Shown here: positions 43,622 through 51,907 of the stretch, piece by piece
Layout of the letters: every line of letters begins with the position of its first letter
Position numbering within the stretch: position 1 is the first letter of the stretch
Origin: Arthrobacter_H rhombi
GTDB lineage: Bacteria > Actinomycetota > Actinomycetes > Actinomycetales > Micrococcaceae
NCBI RefSeq assembly: GCF_039526245.1
Contig: NZ_BAAAIV010000011.1
Location: forward strand, 124,001-188,000
Length of the DNA: 64,000 nt
Reading direction: 5' to 3'
Made by a program: the position numbers and the translations under genes
Notes under the pieces: generated by a model
The model's database searches: none
What the model saw: the letters and a program-made list of their open reading frames with translations, nothing else
Told to the model about the DNA's origin: nothing

Positions 43622-44407
43622 CTACGGCAGGGTGGTGACCGCTGCATCCTGGGCGGTCGGCTGCGTGCCCAGGGCGGCGAGCACCGCCGCACCGAGAATC
43701 TCGGCACCCTCCCGGGACGGGTGGGTGCCGTCGTAGGTGAGCCCCTCGGCATAGCGGCCCGGCTGGTCATCGGCGCGCAGCCCGCGGGCCCCGTCGATCC
43801 AGCCCCAGCCCTGCTCGGCGACGAAGTCGTGCAGCCAGGCGTTGTACTCGATGGTCCGCTCGCTGAATTCGTTGCGCGGCGGGACCGAGGAGATGATGAC
43901 CCGGGGGACGTCGGCCGCGGCGACGATGGAACGCATGTTTTCCCCGATCTGCTCGAACGGGACGCCGGCCTTGATGTCGTTGGTTCCGGCAATCATCACC
44001 AGCACATCCGCCGGCACCGGGGTGAACCCCGCGAGCATCTGCGCAGTGGTTGCCCCGCCGCGTGCCCAGCCGCCGACGAAGGCGGTTCCCGGTTGTTGGG
44101 CGAAGGCCGCCCAGGAGCGTTCGCCGACGATCCGTCGCCCCACCTGCTCGGGGTAGGCGTGGTCCGCGGTGATGGAGTCTCCGACCACCTCGAAACGCAG
44201 CGGGTGCGCGCCGGCGGCAATGGTCATCGGCTGGGCCATCGGGAACCCGTCGGAGGTCAGGGGCGCCTGCTGGTTCTGCACGCCGACGTAGGTGGCCCCG
44301 GCGGCGACGGCCAGCACCAGGAGCCCGGTGGCCGCGGTCCGGCGGGGATGCGCACGGAGGCGGTCGATGAAGGACGGGCGGGCGGCGGCGGGTACTGAAA
44401 CGGGCAC
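43622..44407 (-). CDS. membrane-anchored SGNH/GDSL hydrolase
   Basis: A 261-residue protein from GTG 44407 with AGGAG 6 nt upstream. A single membrane segment lies at about 23-42, then an SGNH domain: V-V-G-D-S-I-T (block I Ser), G-G-A block, G-T-N-D (block III Asn) and D-G-T-H-P-S (block V Asp/His). The catalytic set is complete. It probably deacylates a cell-surface ester, anchored outside the membrane. It ends 3 bp past the convergent transporter stop. Confidence 0.85.
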   Translation of the reverse strand: MPVSVPAAARPSFIDRLRAHPRRTAATGLLVLAVAAGATYVGVQNQQAPLTSDGFPMAQPMTIAAGAHPLRFEVVGDSITADHAYPEQVGRRIVGERSWAAFAQQPGTAFVGGWARGGATTAQMLAGFTPVPADVLVMIAGTNDIKAGVPFEQIGENMRSIVAAADVPRVIISSVPPRNEFSERTIEYNAWLHDFVAEQGWGWIDGARGLRADDQPGRYAEGLTYDGTHPSREGAEILGAAVLAALGTQPTAQDAAVTTLP

Positions 44408-44544
44408 GGTGATACTCCTGGATGAAGATGCGACATATCCAGCGTAGGGAGCCGCGGACCGCGCGGGCGTCCAGGAACATGACGATCGTGTGACAATTCG
44501 CCAGCTGCACATCATTCACAGGCCCGTGCCCTACCCTCGAAGCC

Positions 44545-45282
44545 ATGTTTAAGCAGATTTCCGTCGATTCCTGGTGGCAGGCGCTGCTGGTCGGTTTCAG
44601 CCATGGCCCGGCGCTGAAAGCCGAGGCGCTGACCCTGGTGCTCATCGTCGCCGCGGCCATCGCCCTGTCAGTGCCGTGGGCGACCTGGCGCTGGTTCGGC
44701 CTCTACGTGACCTTCGTGCACGAGCTGGGCCATGCGCTGGCAGCGCTGATGACCGGGCGCATGGTCCGCGGGATCCGGTTGAACCTGAACCATTCGGGCG
44801 AAACGGTGAGCGTGGGCCGCGGCCGGGCAGGTGCTGCCTGGTCGGGATTCTGGGGGTATCCGGCACCGGCGGTGGCCGGGGCCGCCATGGTCTGGGCTGC
44901 CTGCTCGGGGTGGGCAGGTGCGGCCCTGTCGATCGGGGCGCTGCTGCTGTTGGTCGCGCTGCTGTTCATCCGCAACCTGATCGGCGTCCTCATTGCCGTC
45001 GGCTGCGCCGTGCTGGCGCAACTGCTCGTGTTGTTCACCAGCCGCGAGGCCGCCGCCTACATCGTGGTCTCCCTCGGCATCGCGTTGGTCGTCGGGGCGG
45101 TGAAGGACTGGTTCAAGGTCACCGCGGTCCACACCCGGCGCCGCCGGCTCGACAGCTCCGATGCCTACATCCTGGCCCGCGCCACGGGAGTCCCGTCGGT
45201 GATCTGGCTGATCGGTTTCGCCGTCGTCATCGGGGGCAGCGCCTACTGGTCGCTGGGCTCCCTGGGCGGCTCGGTGCTCTGA
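44545..45282 (+). CDS. M50-like membrane metallopeptidase
   Basis: A 245-residue membrane protein with H-E-L-G-H at residues 59-63 at the end of a membrane segment, and about six helices in total. It matches the M50B-like (PF13398) family. A second zinc ligand like the N-x-x-P-x-x-x-x-D of true site-2 proteases is not obvious; R-N-L-I-G-V near 148 may occupy that place. Function unknown. Confidence 0.8.
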   Translation: MFKQISVDSWWQALLVGFSHGPALKAEALTLVLIVAAAIALSVPWATWRWFGLYVTFVHELGHALAALMTGRMVRGIRLNLNHSGETVSVGRGRAGAAWSGFWGYPAPAVAGAAMVWAACSGWAGAALSIGALLLLVALLFIRNLIGVLIAVGCAVLAQLLVLFTSREAAAYIVVSLGIALVVGAVKDWFKVTAVHTRRRRLDSSDAYILARATGVPSVIWLIGFAVVIGGSAYWSLGSLGGSVL

Positions 45283-45357
45283 TCCGACCGGGGACGCGGC
45301 CGCGCGGATCGTGGTGCGCGCCCGCCTCCTCGCGTAGCCTCGGTTCCGGAGGTACAC

Positions 45358-46845
45358 ATGGCCCATTTCGAGTTCACCACCAGCTTGCCCTTTCCGCGTG
45401 ACGAGGTGTTCCGGTGGTTCACCCGCCCCGGAGCCCTGGTGCGGCTCAGCCCCCCGTTTTCCGGCAGCGTCCGGCGCGAACCGGACCGCGGCATCGAGAT
45501 CGGTTCGACGGCGGTACTGGGCATTGGTGCCCCCGGCAGCCTCGGCCTCGGGCTGGGTTCGGTGAGGGGGTCCGCCGCGGGGGCGCTGCACCTGCCGGAC
45601 TGGGCGCGCCCCGAGATCCCGTGGCATGCCCGTCATGTCGGCCTCGTGCCGGGGCGGGGTTTCACCGACGTCATGGACTCCGGACCGCTCGCCTCCTGGT
45701 CCCATGACCACCTTTTCGAGGACGACGGCGAGGGCACCATCATGCGCGACTCGGTCGCCTACGCGCTGCCCCTGCCGGCCCCGGGGTCGCGGCCGCTGGG
45801 CCGCCTGTCCCAGTGGAGTGAAGCGCGGTTTGCCACGGAACTGGAACGGATGTTCGGCTACCGTGAACGCCAGCTCATCGGCGACCTGCTCTTCCACGCC
45901 AACCATCGGACACCCGAGCCGCTGCGCATCGCCATCAGCGGGTCAGGGGGCCTGATCGGCACCCAGCTGCGCGCGCTGCTGCTCGGTGGCGGCCATGAGG
46001 TGCTCCGGCTGGTCCGCCGGACCACGTCGGCCCCCGACGAGATCTCCTGGGACCCCGACGCCGGCCGGATCGACGCCGAGGCGTTGGCGGGATGCGACGT
46101 CGTGATCCATCTGGCGGGCCACCCGATCGGGGGACGGTTCACCGCCGCGAACAAGCAGCGCATCGTCTCCTCGCGCACCACCGGTACCTCCCTGCTCGCG
46201 CGGACACTGGCCGGTCTGGCCGCCGACGGGCGCCAACGCGCGCTGGTCAGCGCGTCCGCCATCGGCTACTACGGCGCCTCGCCGGATGCCCGGCGGCCGG
46301 GCACACCGGAGGAGCTGGGGGAGGACTGCCCCGCGGGAACCGACTTCCTCTCCGGAACCTGCGCAGCCTGGGAGGCCTCCTGCGAACCTGCCAGAAGCGC
46401 CGGGGTCAGGGTGGCCACCATCCGCACGGGGATCGTGCAGAGCCCCGCCGGAGGGGCACTGCAGCGGATGCTGCCGCTGTTCATGGCCGGTATGGGCGGA
46501 CGCCTGGCAGGCGCCGGGATGCAGAGCTGGATCGGCATCGACGACATCGTGGGGATCTTCGCCCACGCCGCCCTGGACGAGCGGGTGGCCGGGCCGGTCA
46601 ATGCGGTGGCCCCCCACCCGGTCGACGGCGGGGACTACGCAGCAACGCTGGCCGCCGTGCTGGGCCGTCCGGCGCTGGTGACCGTTCCGGCCGCCGGGCC
46701 AGCACTGCTGTTGGGGCGGCAAGGTGCCCAGGAGCTCGTCCAGACGGACCAGCGGGTCTCGTCCCATCGGGTCGAGGAGCTCGGCTACGGGTTCCGCCAT
46801 GCTGACCTGCGCTCGGCGCTGAGCCACGTCCTCGGCCGCGCCTGA
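45358..46845 (+). CDS. TIGR01777-family epimerase-like protein with N-terminal SRPBCC domain
   Basis: A 495-residue protein. Residues 1-165 are an SRPBCC ligand-binding domain (F-P-R-D-E-V-F-R-W-F; Y-R-E-R-Q-L at the end). Residues about 185-485 are an atypical SDR/epimerase: I-A-I-S-G-S-G-G-L-I-G as the NAD-binding motif, V-I-H-L-A-G, and S-A-S-A-I-G-Y-Y-G with the Tyr of the catalytic region. The closest known type is YfcH/SulA-like TIGR01777. Biochemical role unknown. Confidence 0.88.
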   Translation: MAHFEFTTSLPFPRDEVFRWFTRPGALVRLSPPFSGSVRREPDRGIEIGSTAVLGIGAPGSLGLGLGSVRGSAAGALHLPDWARPEIPWHARHVGLVPGRGFTDVMDSGPLASWSHDHLFEDDGEGTIMRDSVAYALPLPAPGSRPLGRLSQWSEARFATELERMFGYRERQLIGDLLFHANHRTPEPLRIAISGSGGLIGTQLRALLLGGGHEVLRLVRRTTSAPDEISWDPDAGRIDAEALAGCDVVIHLAGHPIGGRFTAANKQRIVSSRTTGTSLLARTLAGLAADGRQRALVSASAIGYYGASPDARRPGTPEELGEDCPAGTDFLSGTCAAWEASCEPARSAGVRVATIRTGIVQSPAGGALQRMLPLFMAGMGGRLAGAGMQSWIGIDDIVGIFAHAALDERVAGPVNAVAPHPVDGGDYAATLAAVLGRPALVTVPAAGPALLLGRQGAQELVQTDQRVSSHRVEELGYGFRHADLRSALSHVLGRA

Positions 46846-47265
46846 AGGTCACGAAACGGGCATCAAAGTGCTGATGGAGTTCGAAGATCACGGCCGCTAG
46901 AGACGTTTTATCTGGGCCGGAGCTCCCTTTTGGAACCTGTGAGGGGCTGCGGCGAGACTCACAGAAATGCCCCTGGACGTCGATCCACGCCCGGAATTCC
47001 GCAGTTCATGTCTGTCAATTTTTTGTGGAAGCCCCGGTTGGGGGACACCGTGGTTTGACGTAGACCCCCAGCGTGCGGTTACCGTTATCAAGTCACGTTT
47101 TGATAACACCCCTCCGTTCGGGGTGGTGCAAAACGACAGTGCAGCCGGGTACCTGTTGGGTCGTCCACCTGGCTGCCCACAAAACTTGGAGTCGACATCG
47201 ACGCCGGACGATCGCGCAGTGAAGGCCGGGGACGGTCAGAGCGCACGGGTGGCCCCTGGAGAAAT
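46846..47265. promoter_or_regulatory. 420-bp regulatory region and 5' leader of rpf
   Basis: No gene. CTGTGAG (46937-46943) pairs with CTCACAG (46958-46964). TTGACG at 47055-47060 is a good -35 with a GC-poor segment starting 17 bp on. A perfect 8-bp inverted repeat, GTTATCAA (47084-47091) / TTGATAAC (47100-47107), follows GTTACC and lies near the expected transcription start. A small hairpin, CACCCC/GGGGTG, occupies 47107-47125. About 140 nt of leader follow, with GGAG before the GTG. The GTTAC/GTTAT repeats resemble MtrA-type sites of other actinobacteria, but only weakly. Confidence 0.55.
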
Positions 47266-48030
47266 GTGATCCAGCAGCAGAGCAAGAAGTTTTCGAAGAT
47301 TTCCCGCATCGGCGCGTCCAGCGGTGTAGCCGCACTGGCATTGGCCGGCGCAGCAGCAGGCCTGGGGGCAGCTCCCGCTTCCGCCGCCTCGACTTCCACC
47401 TGGGACGCCATTGCCAACTGCGAGTCCAGTGGCAACTGGTCCATCAACACGGGCAACGGCTACTACGGTGGCCTGCAGTTCAGCCAGCAGACCTGGAACG
47501 CCTTCGGTGGCGCCGGTTCTGCAGCGAACGCCAGCAAGTCGCAGCAGATCGCCGTCGCCGAGAAGGTCCTGGCTGCCCAGGGCTGGGGCGCATGGCCGGC
47601 CTGCTCCGCAAAGCTGGGACTCTCCGGCAAGAGCGGCTCGATCGCCTCCACCTCCAACACGGTGGAGAAGAAGTCCGCTCCGGTGCAGCAGGCCCCGAAG
47701 CAGACCACGCAAAAGAAGTCCTACGAGGCTCCGCAGAAGACCTACAAGGCAGCCCCGAAGCACCGCGCCGAGGCTCCGGTCCAGAAGGCCGCTCCGGTCC
47801 AGAAGGCCGCCCCGCAGCAGTCGGTCAAGTCGACCGGCAAGCACGTGGCCACCGTCAAGGCGACCGACTCGGGCGCTGACTACACGGTCAAGTCCGGCGA
47901 CACGCTGGCCAAGATCGCGCAGAAGAAGGGCCTCGACAACTGGAAGAGCCTGTACTCGCTGAACAACGACGAGGTGCAGGACGCGAACATGATCTTCGTG
48001 GGCCAGGTCCTCGACATCCCGACCAAGTAA
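47266..48030 (+). CDS. rpf: resuscitation-promoting factor (secreted, LysM)
   Basis: A 254-residue protein from GTG 47266, with GGAG at 47258-47261. The signal peptide ends at A-S-A about 40. The transglycosylase-like Rpf domain at 42-122 has N-C-E-S-S-G-N-W (catalytic Glu 53) and G-Y-Y-G-G-L-Q-F, and a second Cys in W-P-A-C for the disulfide. A Lys/Pro/Ala/Gln-rich linker with repeated A-P-V-Q-K-A units follows. A LysM domain at about 204-253 (Y-T-V-K-S-G-D-T-L-A-K-I-A) binds peptidoglycan. Same layout as Micrococcus luteus Rpf, which revives dormant cells by cutting the wall. Confidence 0.92.
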   Translation: MIQQQSKKFSKISRIGASSGVAALALAGAAAGLGAAPASAASTSTWDAIANCESSGNWSINTGNGYYGGLQFSQQTWNAFGGAGSAANASKSQQIAVAEKVLAAQGWGAWPACSAKLGLSGKSGSIASTSNTVEKKSAPVQQAPKQTTQKKSYEAPQKTYKAAPKHRAEAPVQKAAPVQKAAPQQSVKSTGKHVATVKATDSGADYTVKSGDTLAKIAQKKGLDNWKSLYSLNNDEVQDANMIFVGQVLDIPTK

Positions 48031-48067
48031 GCAGGTCGCTCCGGAGTCCGGCTCCGGAACCACAAAC

Positions 48068-48088
48068 TGCGGGGGCCTAGCCCCCGCA
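48068..48088 (+). terminator. hairpin 1 after rpf
   Basis: TGCGGGGG and CCCCCGCA form a perfect 8-bp stem with a 5-nt loop, 38 bp past the rpf stop. Probable rpf terminator without a T-run. Confidence 0.65.
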
Positions 48089-48095
48089 TGACGGC

Positions 48096-48135
48096 AGCGG
48101 CAGTCCACCTTTCCCCCCAAAGGAGGACTGCCGCT
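48096..48135. terminator. hairpin 2 between rpf and paaX-like gene
   Basis: AGCGGCAGTCC / GGACTGCCGCT (11 bp) continues, after one A-A mismatch, into CCTTT / AAAGG around a CCCCCC loop. Long and nearly symmetric, so it can form on either strand. Confidence 0.65.
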
Positions 48136-48146
48136 GTTACGTCGTC

Positions 48147-48190
48147 AACGCGTCATGCCCGCACGTTCCATCGTGCGGGCATGACGCGTT
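48147..48190. terminator. hairpin 3, perfect 19-bp stem
   Basis: AACGCGTCATGCCCGCACG (48147-48165), loop TTCCAT, and its exact complement (48172-48190). It lies 9 bp past the leftward paaX-like stop. A bidirectional terminator is the simplest reading. Confidence 0.7.
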
Positions 48191-48199
48191 AACGCGCGT

Positions 48200-49042
48200 T
48201 CAGGAGTGAGCCACGGCTCCGGTGACGGAGGCAACGAATTCCCGGGCCGCCGGGCGGTAGGCGTCGCGCAGTGCCAGGAAACGCCCGCTGCTCGCTGCCC
48301 CGGGCCAGTCCGCGGGCAGGGCGTCCGCCGGGAGGCCCGGATCCACGTAGGGGATGATGCGCCAGCTGTCGATGCACCGGACATAAGCGGAAAAAGCGGT
48401 CGCCCCCTCCGCAGGTGGTTCGAGCGCCACACCTTCCTGGGTGGCCAGGAAGCCACGGTGCAGCCCGGCCAATTCGTCCAGATCCCACCATGCGGCGACC
48501 ACCGTACGCAAGGGCTCCTCCACCAGGGGGGTGGAGGTCACGAAGAGCACCGCTGCGCCGCGCAGGCCCAGGTCCTCGAGGATCTCCTCGGCCTCGGGGC
48601 GCAGGTAGTCGGGGCAGATCCACAGTCCCGGGCCCACCGTCCCACACCCGATCCAATGCAATCGCCGGCGCAGCTGGTGCCGCAGCCCGCGTTCGGATTC
48701 GGGGATGGTGAAGGAGACCAGGCACCAGGCATCGTCGGGCCCCATGGAGCGGGGCTGGTGGATCCTGCGATCCCCGCGATCGAGCATGTGGCGGGCGCGC
48801 GCTCCCACGGCGTAGCCGGCGCGCCCCGCGCGTGCCTCGGCGTCGAGCACTGCCTTCTTGCGCAGGCGGGTCAGGGCAGTGCGGGTCAGCGCGGCTGACA
48901 CCCCGACTGCCTCCATCAGGGTGACCAGGTCGGCGGAGGACATCCAGCCTCCGGCGTCGCGCAGGTAGAGCCCGACGATGGTGCGCAACAACGACGTGGT
49001 GCTCCCGGGGCGGGAGTCCATGTCGTCGAGGACGGCGCTCAT
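48200..49042 (-). CDS. PaaX-family transcriptional regulator
   Basis: A 280-residue protein with an N-terminal winged helix (L-L-R-T-I-V-G-L-Y-L-R-D-A-G-G-W; A-L-T-R-T-A-L-T-R-L-R-K as recognition helix), a PaaX central domain (W-C-L-V-S-F-T-I-P-E-S-E-R) and a PaaX C-terminal domain. PaaX proteins sense CoA thioesters of aromatic acids. Here it overlaps kynureninase by ATGA and is third in a tryptophan catabolic operon. It should control kynA-kynU rather than phenylacetate genes, of which none are visible. Confidence 0.85.
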   Translation of the reverse strand: MSAVLDDMDSRPGSTTSLLRTIVGLYLRDAGGWMSSADLVTLMEAVGVSAALTRTALTRLRKKAVLDAEARAGRAGYAVGARARHMLDRGDRRIHQPRSMGPDDAWCLVSFTIPESERGLRHQLRRRLHWIGCGTVGPGLWICPDYLRPEAEEILEDLGLRGAAVLFVTSTPLVEEPLRTVVAAWWDLDELAGLHRGFLATQEGVALEPPAEGATAFSAYVRCIDSWRIIPYVDPGLPADALPADWPGAASSGRFLALRDAYRPAAREFVASVTGAVAHS

Positions 49043-50292
49043 TCCATCTCGGCCAGGGCGGTCGCGATCGCGTCGATCCCGGCCTCGAGCTCGGCGAAGC
49101 TGGTGCTCAGTGGTGACAGGCCGATGCGCAGCCCGTTGGGCGGCCGGAAATCGGGAATGACACCGAGCTCCCACAGGCGCGCGGTGACCTCGGCGAAGCG
49201 GTCATGGTCCACGGTGATGTGCGAACCGCGCGCATCCGCTTCGCGCGGGCTCGCCAGCCGGGCACCGAGTGGAGCCAGGCGCTCGTCGGCCAGCCGGATG
49301 GCATGCTCGGTCAGTGCCACCGATTTGGCCCGCACGGCGTCCATCCCGGCCTCGGCGATGAGCCCGACCATGTCCTGGAGCGGCTGCATCGCCAGGATCG
49401 GCGGTGTCCCGGTGATGAACCTGCGGATGTTTCCCGCCGGCTCGTACGCCTCGGTCATCCCGAACGGGTCGGCAGCACCCATCCACCCCCAGATCGGCTG
49501 GCGCAGGCGCGACTGCAGCTCCGAGCGCACATAGGCCAACGCCGGCGAACCGGGACCTCCATTGAGGTACTTGTAGGTGCAGCCCACCGCCAGGTCCACG
49601 CCCCAGTCATCGAGCTGCAGCGGCACCGCGCCGACGGAATGGCACAGATCCCAGACCATCAGCGCGCCGGCCTGCTTCACGCGCCCGGTGATGGCCGCGG
49701 CGTCGGCCAGGTAGCCCGAACGGTACGCGACGTGGCTCAGCAGCACGACGGCGGTGCTCGCCGAGAGGACCGGTTCCAGGTCTTCACTGGTCACCCCGGC
49801 ATCCGGGTCCGGGGTGATCCAGCGCAGCGTGGCACCACGTTCGGCGGCGATGCCCTCGACGATGAAGCGGTCGGTGGGGAAGTTGCCGGCGTCGATGACG
49901 ATCTCGCACCGGGCAGGATCGGCGGCCTGCTGGTGGTCCAGGGCGGCACGCAGGGCCTTGTAGAGCAGGACCGACGTCGAATCCCCGACGAGGACCTGGC
50001 CCGGGGCTGCGCCGAGGACCACCTCACCCAATCGGTCCCCGAGGACCGTGGGCTCGTCCATCCACTTCTCGTCCCAGCTGCGGATCAGCCCGGCGCCCCA
50101 TTCGGTGCGCACGAACGTGGCCAGGCGCTCCGCCGTGGCGGCCAGCGGGCGGCCCAGCGAGTTGCCGTCCAGGTAGGCGGTGAGTGGATGGGCCGGATCG
50201 GGGGCGGGAACCAGGAAACGGCCACGCAGGGACGCCAGCGGGTCGGCGGCGTCCAGGTCTGCGGCGGTCAGGGATGCGGGGGAGGTGTTCAT
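49039..50292 (-). CDS. kynU: kynureninase
   Basis: A 417-residue class V PLP enzyme. Y-L-D-G-N-S-L-G-R-P near residue 40 is the kynureninase N-terminal signature. D-L-C-H-S-V-G-A is the PLP-ring Asp region, C-T-Y-K-Y-L-N-G-G holds the Lys, and Q-P-I-W-G-W-M-G the substrate-binding part. Converts L-kynurenine to anthranilate and alanine. It sits 17 bp after kynA. No kynurenine formamidase or monooxygenase gene is in the operon, so the expected product is anthranilate, with the formamidase step encoded elsewhere or spontaneous. Confidence 0.92.
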   Translation of the reverse strand: MNTSPASLTAADLDAADPLASLRGRFLVPAPDPAHPLTAYLDGNSLGRPLAATAERLATFVRTEWGAGLIRSWDEKWMDEPTVLGDRLGEVVLGAAPGQVLVGDSTSVLLYKALRAALDHQQAADPARCEIVIDAGNFPTDRFIVEGIAAERGATLRWITPDPDAGVTSEDLEPVLSASTAVVLLSHVAYRSGYLADAAAITGRVKQAGALMVWDLCHSVGAVPLQLDDWGVDLAVGCTYKYLNGGPGSPALAYVRSELQSRLRQPIWGWMGAADPFGMTEAYEPAGNIRRFITGTPPILAMQPLQDMVGLIAEAGMDAVRAKSVALTEHAIRLADERLAPLGARLASPREADARGSHITVDHDRFAEVTARLWELGVIPDFRPPNGLRIGLSPLSTSFAELEAGIDAIATALAEME

Positions 50293-50309
50293 GCAAGGGG
50301 CCTTTCGGG

Positions 50310-51230
50310 CTAGTTGCCGATTTCGGTGCGCACGGCGTAGAGCTCGGGGAAGAAGGTCAGGTCCAGGGCGCGTTTGAGGAAGTCGACGCCGGAGGACCCG
50401 CCGGTGCCGCGCTTGAAGCCGATGGTGCGCTGGACGGTGCGCAGATGCCGGAACCGCCAGGACTGGAAATTGTCCTCGAGATCCACCAGGTCCTCGCAGG
50501 CCTGGTAGAACGTCCAGCGGGTGTCCTCGGACTCGTAGATCTCCTTGAAGACCGGGATGAGCGACTCCTGCAGCACCCACGGCTTCGAGAAGTCGCGGTG
50601 CAGGATCTCATCGGGAATCGCGTAGCCCGCCCGTGCCAGGGCCGCCAGGAACGCATCGTAGACGGTCGGTTCCTCGAGCAGCTGGCCGAGCATGGTGTGG
50701 GCCTCGGGGTGGGATTCGAAGACCTTGAGCATGCCGCGGTGCTTGTTTCCCAGGATGAATTCCACGGCGCGGTACTGCCAAGACTGGAAACCCGACGCCG
50801 AACCCAGGGAGCCCCGGAACTGGGAGTACTCGCGGGGGGTCAGCGTCGCCAGGACGGACCACTGGTCGGTGAGGACCTTCTGGATGTGCTTGACGCGGGC
50901 CAGGCATTTCAGCGCCTTGCCGAGGTCGTCGACGTTCATGAGGCGGCGCGCCTCGGTGAGTTCGTGGAGCACCAGCTTCAGCCAGAGCTCGCTGGTCTGG
51001 TGCTGGATGATGAAGAGCATCTCATCGTGGTGCTCGGGGCTGCTGTGCGGATGCTGGGCGTGCAGGACGCGTTCCAGATCCAGGTAGCCGCCGTAGGACA
51101 TTTCGTGGCGGAAGTCGGTACGGACGGTTTCCTCGATGTCACGGACGCCGGCCGATTCCCCGGCGCCCGTTTCAGCGTCGGGCCCTGCGGCGGGCGTGCT
51201 GGATGGTTCGGTGGAATAGGGGCAGCTCAT
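50310..51230 (-). CDS. kynA: tryptophan 2,3-dioxygenase
   Basis: A 306-residue heme enzyme. M-S-Y-G-G-Y-L-D-L near 44, F-I-I-Q-H-Q-T-S-E-L-W near 73 (distal His), Q-F-R-G-S-L-G-S-A-S-G-F-Q-S (substrate-binding Arg), and R-H-L-R-T-V-Q-R-T-I-G-F near 265 (proximal heme His) are all intact. Opens tryptophan to N-formylkynurenine. First gene of kynA-kynU-paaX-like; the ATG lies at the predicted transcription start, with no ribosome-binding site. Confidence 0.94.
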   Translation of the reverse strand: MSCPYSTEPSSTPAAGPDAETGAGESAGVRDIEETVRTDFRHEMSYGGYLDLERVLHAQHPHSSPEHHDEMLFIIQHQTSELWLKLVLHELTEARRLMNVDDLGKALKCLARVKHIQKVLTDQWSVLATLTPREYSQFRGSLGSASGFQSWQYRAVEFILGNKHRGMLKVFESHPEAHTMLGQLLEEPTVYDAFLAALARAGYAIPDEILHRDFSKPWVLQESLIPVFKEIYESEDTRWTFYQACEDLVDLEDNFQSWRFRHLRTVQRTIGFKRGTGGSSGVDFLKRALDLTFFPELYAVRTEIGN

Positions 51231-51236
51231 GTCCCC

Positions 51237-51264
51237 AGAATATCTGATTCGTGACGAGCGTCAA
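51237..51264 (-). promoter_or_regulatory. leaderless kynA promoter with PaaX-like box in the spacer
   Basis: Minus strand: TTGACG (51264-51259), 16-bp spacer, TATTCT (51242-51237), then 6 nt to the ATG at 51230. On the + strand the spacer contains TGATTCGTGAC (51245-51255), matching 10 of 11 positions of the E. coli PaaX core TGATTCGYGWT. TGACG-AG-CGTCA (51252-51263) is an overlapping perfect inverted repeat. Confidence 0.65.
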
Positions 51265-51333
51265 GAGTTTGAAATCGTCGAGCTGCAACCCGCGGGTTTC
51301 GCCACCTCGGCGTTCATTGGCATGCTGGGGAGC

Positions 51334-51897
51334 ATGGAGCAACGCCAAGCGGCCCCCTCAGCCTCGACCGTGTACACCGTGGGGCACTCGACGCATCCGA
51401 TCGACGAATTCGCCGAGCTGCTCACGGCCCACGGGGTCCTGCGGATCATCGACATCCGTACGGTGCCCAAGTCGCGGCACAACCCGCAATACGGCATCGA
51501 CCAGCTGGAGGCGAACCTGGGCGCGCAGGGGCTCGGATACCGGAGGATCGAGGCCCTGGGCGGTCTGCGGCACACCACCAGGGACTCGCCCAACACGGGG
51601 TGGAGGAACACCTCCTTCCGCGGCTACGCGGACTACATGCAGACCGATTCCTTTGCGGAGGGCATGGACGAACTCACGGCGTGCGCCCGTGAGGACATCG
51701 TGGCCATCATGTGTGCCGAAGCGGTCCCGTGGAGGTGCCACCGTTCGATGGTCGGTGACGCCCTGCTGGTGCGCGGCTGGGACGTGCTGGACATCTTCAG
51801 CGCCACACAGGCCAAGCCGCATACCCTGACGTCGTTTGCGCAGGTGGACGGCACCACGATCACCTATCCGCCGGAAGACGAGTCGCAGGAAGGCTGA
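51334..51897 (+). CDS. DUF488 family protein
   Basis: A 187-residue protein. V-Y-T-V-G-H-S-T-H-P near the N terminus and I-M-C-A-E-A-V-P-W-R-C-H-R-S near residue 130 are the two DUF488 signatures (the C-x-E...C-H-R motif). The function of this widespread family is unknown; the Cys/His cluster suggests metal or redox chemistry. The start could be ATG 51322. Divergent from kynA. Confidence 0.85.
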   Translation: MEQRQAAPSASTVYTVGHSTHPIDEFAELLTAHGVLRIIDIRTVPKSRHNPQYGIDQLEANLGAQGLGYRRIEALGGLRHTTRDSPNTGWRNTSFRGYADYMQTDSFAEGMDELTACAREDIVAIMCAEAVPWRCHRSMVGDALLVRGWDVLDIFSATQAKPHTLTSFAQVDGTTITYPPEDESQEG

Positions 51898-51907
51898 CCC
51901 CGGCGCT

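Noticed and set aside
46846..47265. c-di-AMP (ydaO) riboswitch before rpf
   Set aside because: Such riboswitches are common before actinobacterial rpf genes, but I could not find the conserved core segments. GGTCAGAGC near 47234 is only a superficial likeness.
48068..48190. CRISPR array or REP element
   Set aside because: The three hairpins differ in sequence and length, with no repeat-spacer regularity within this window.
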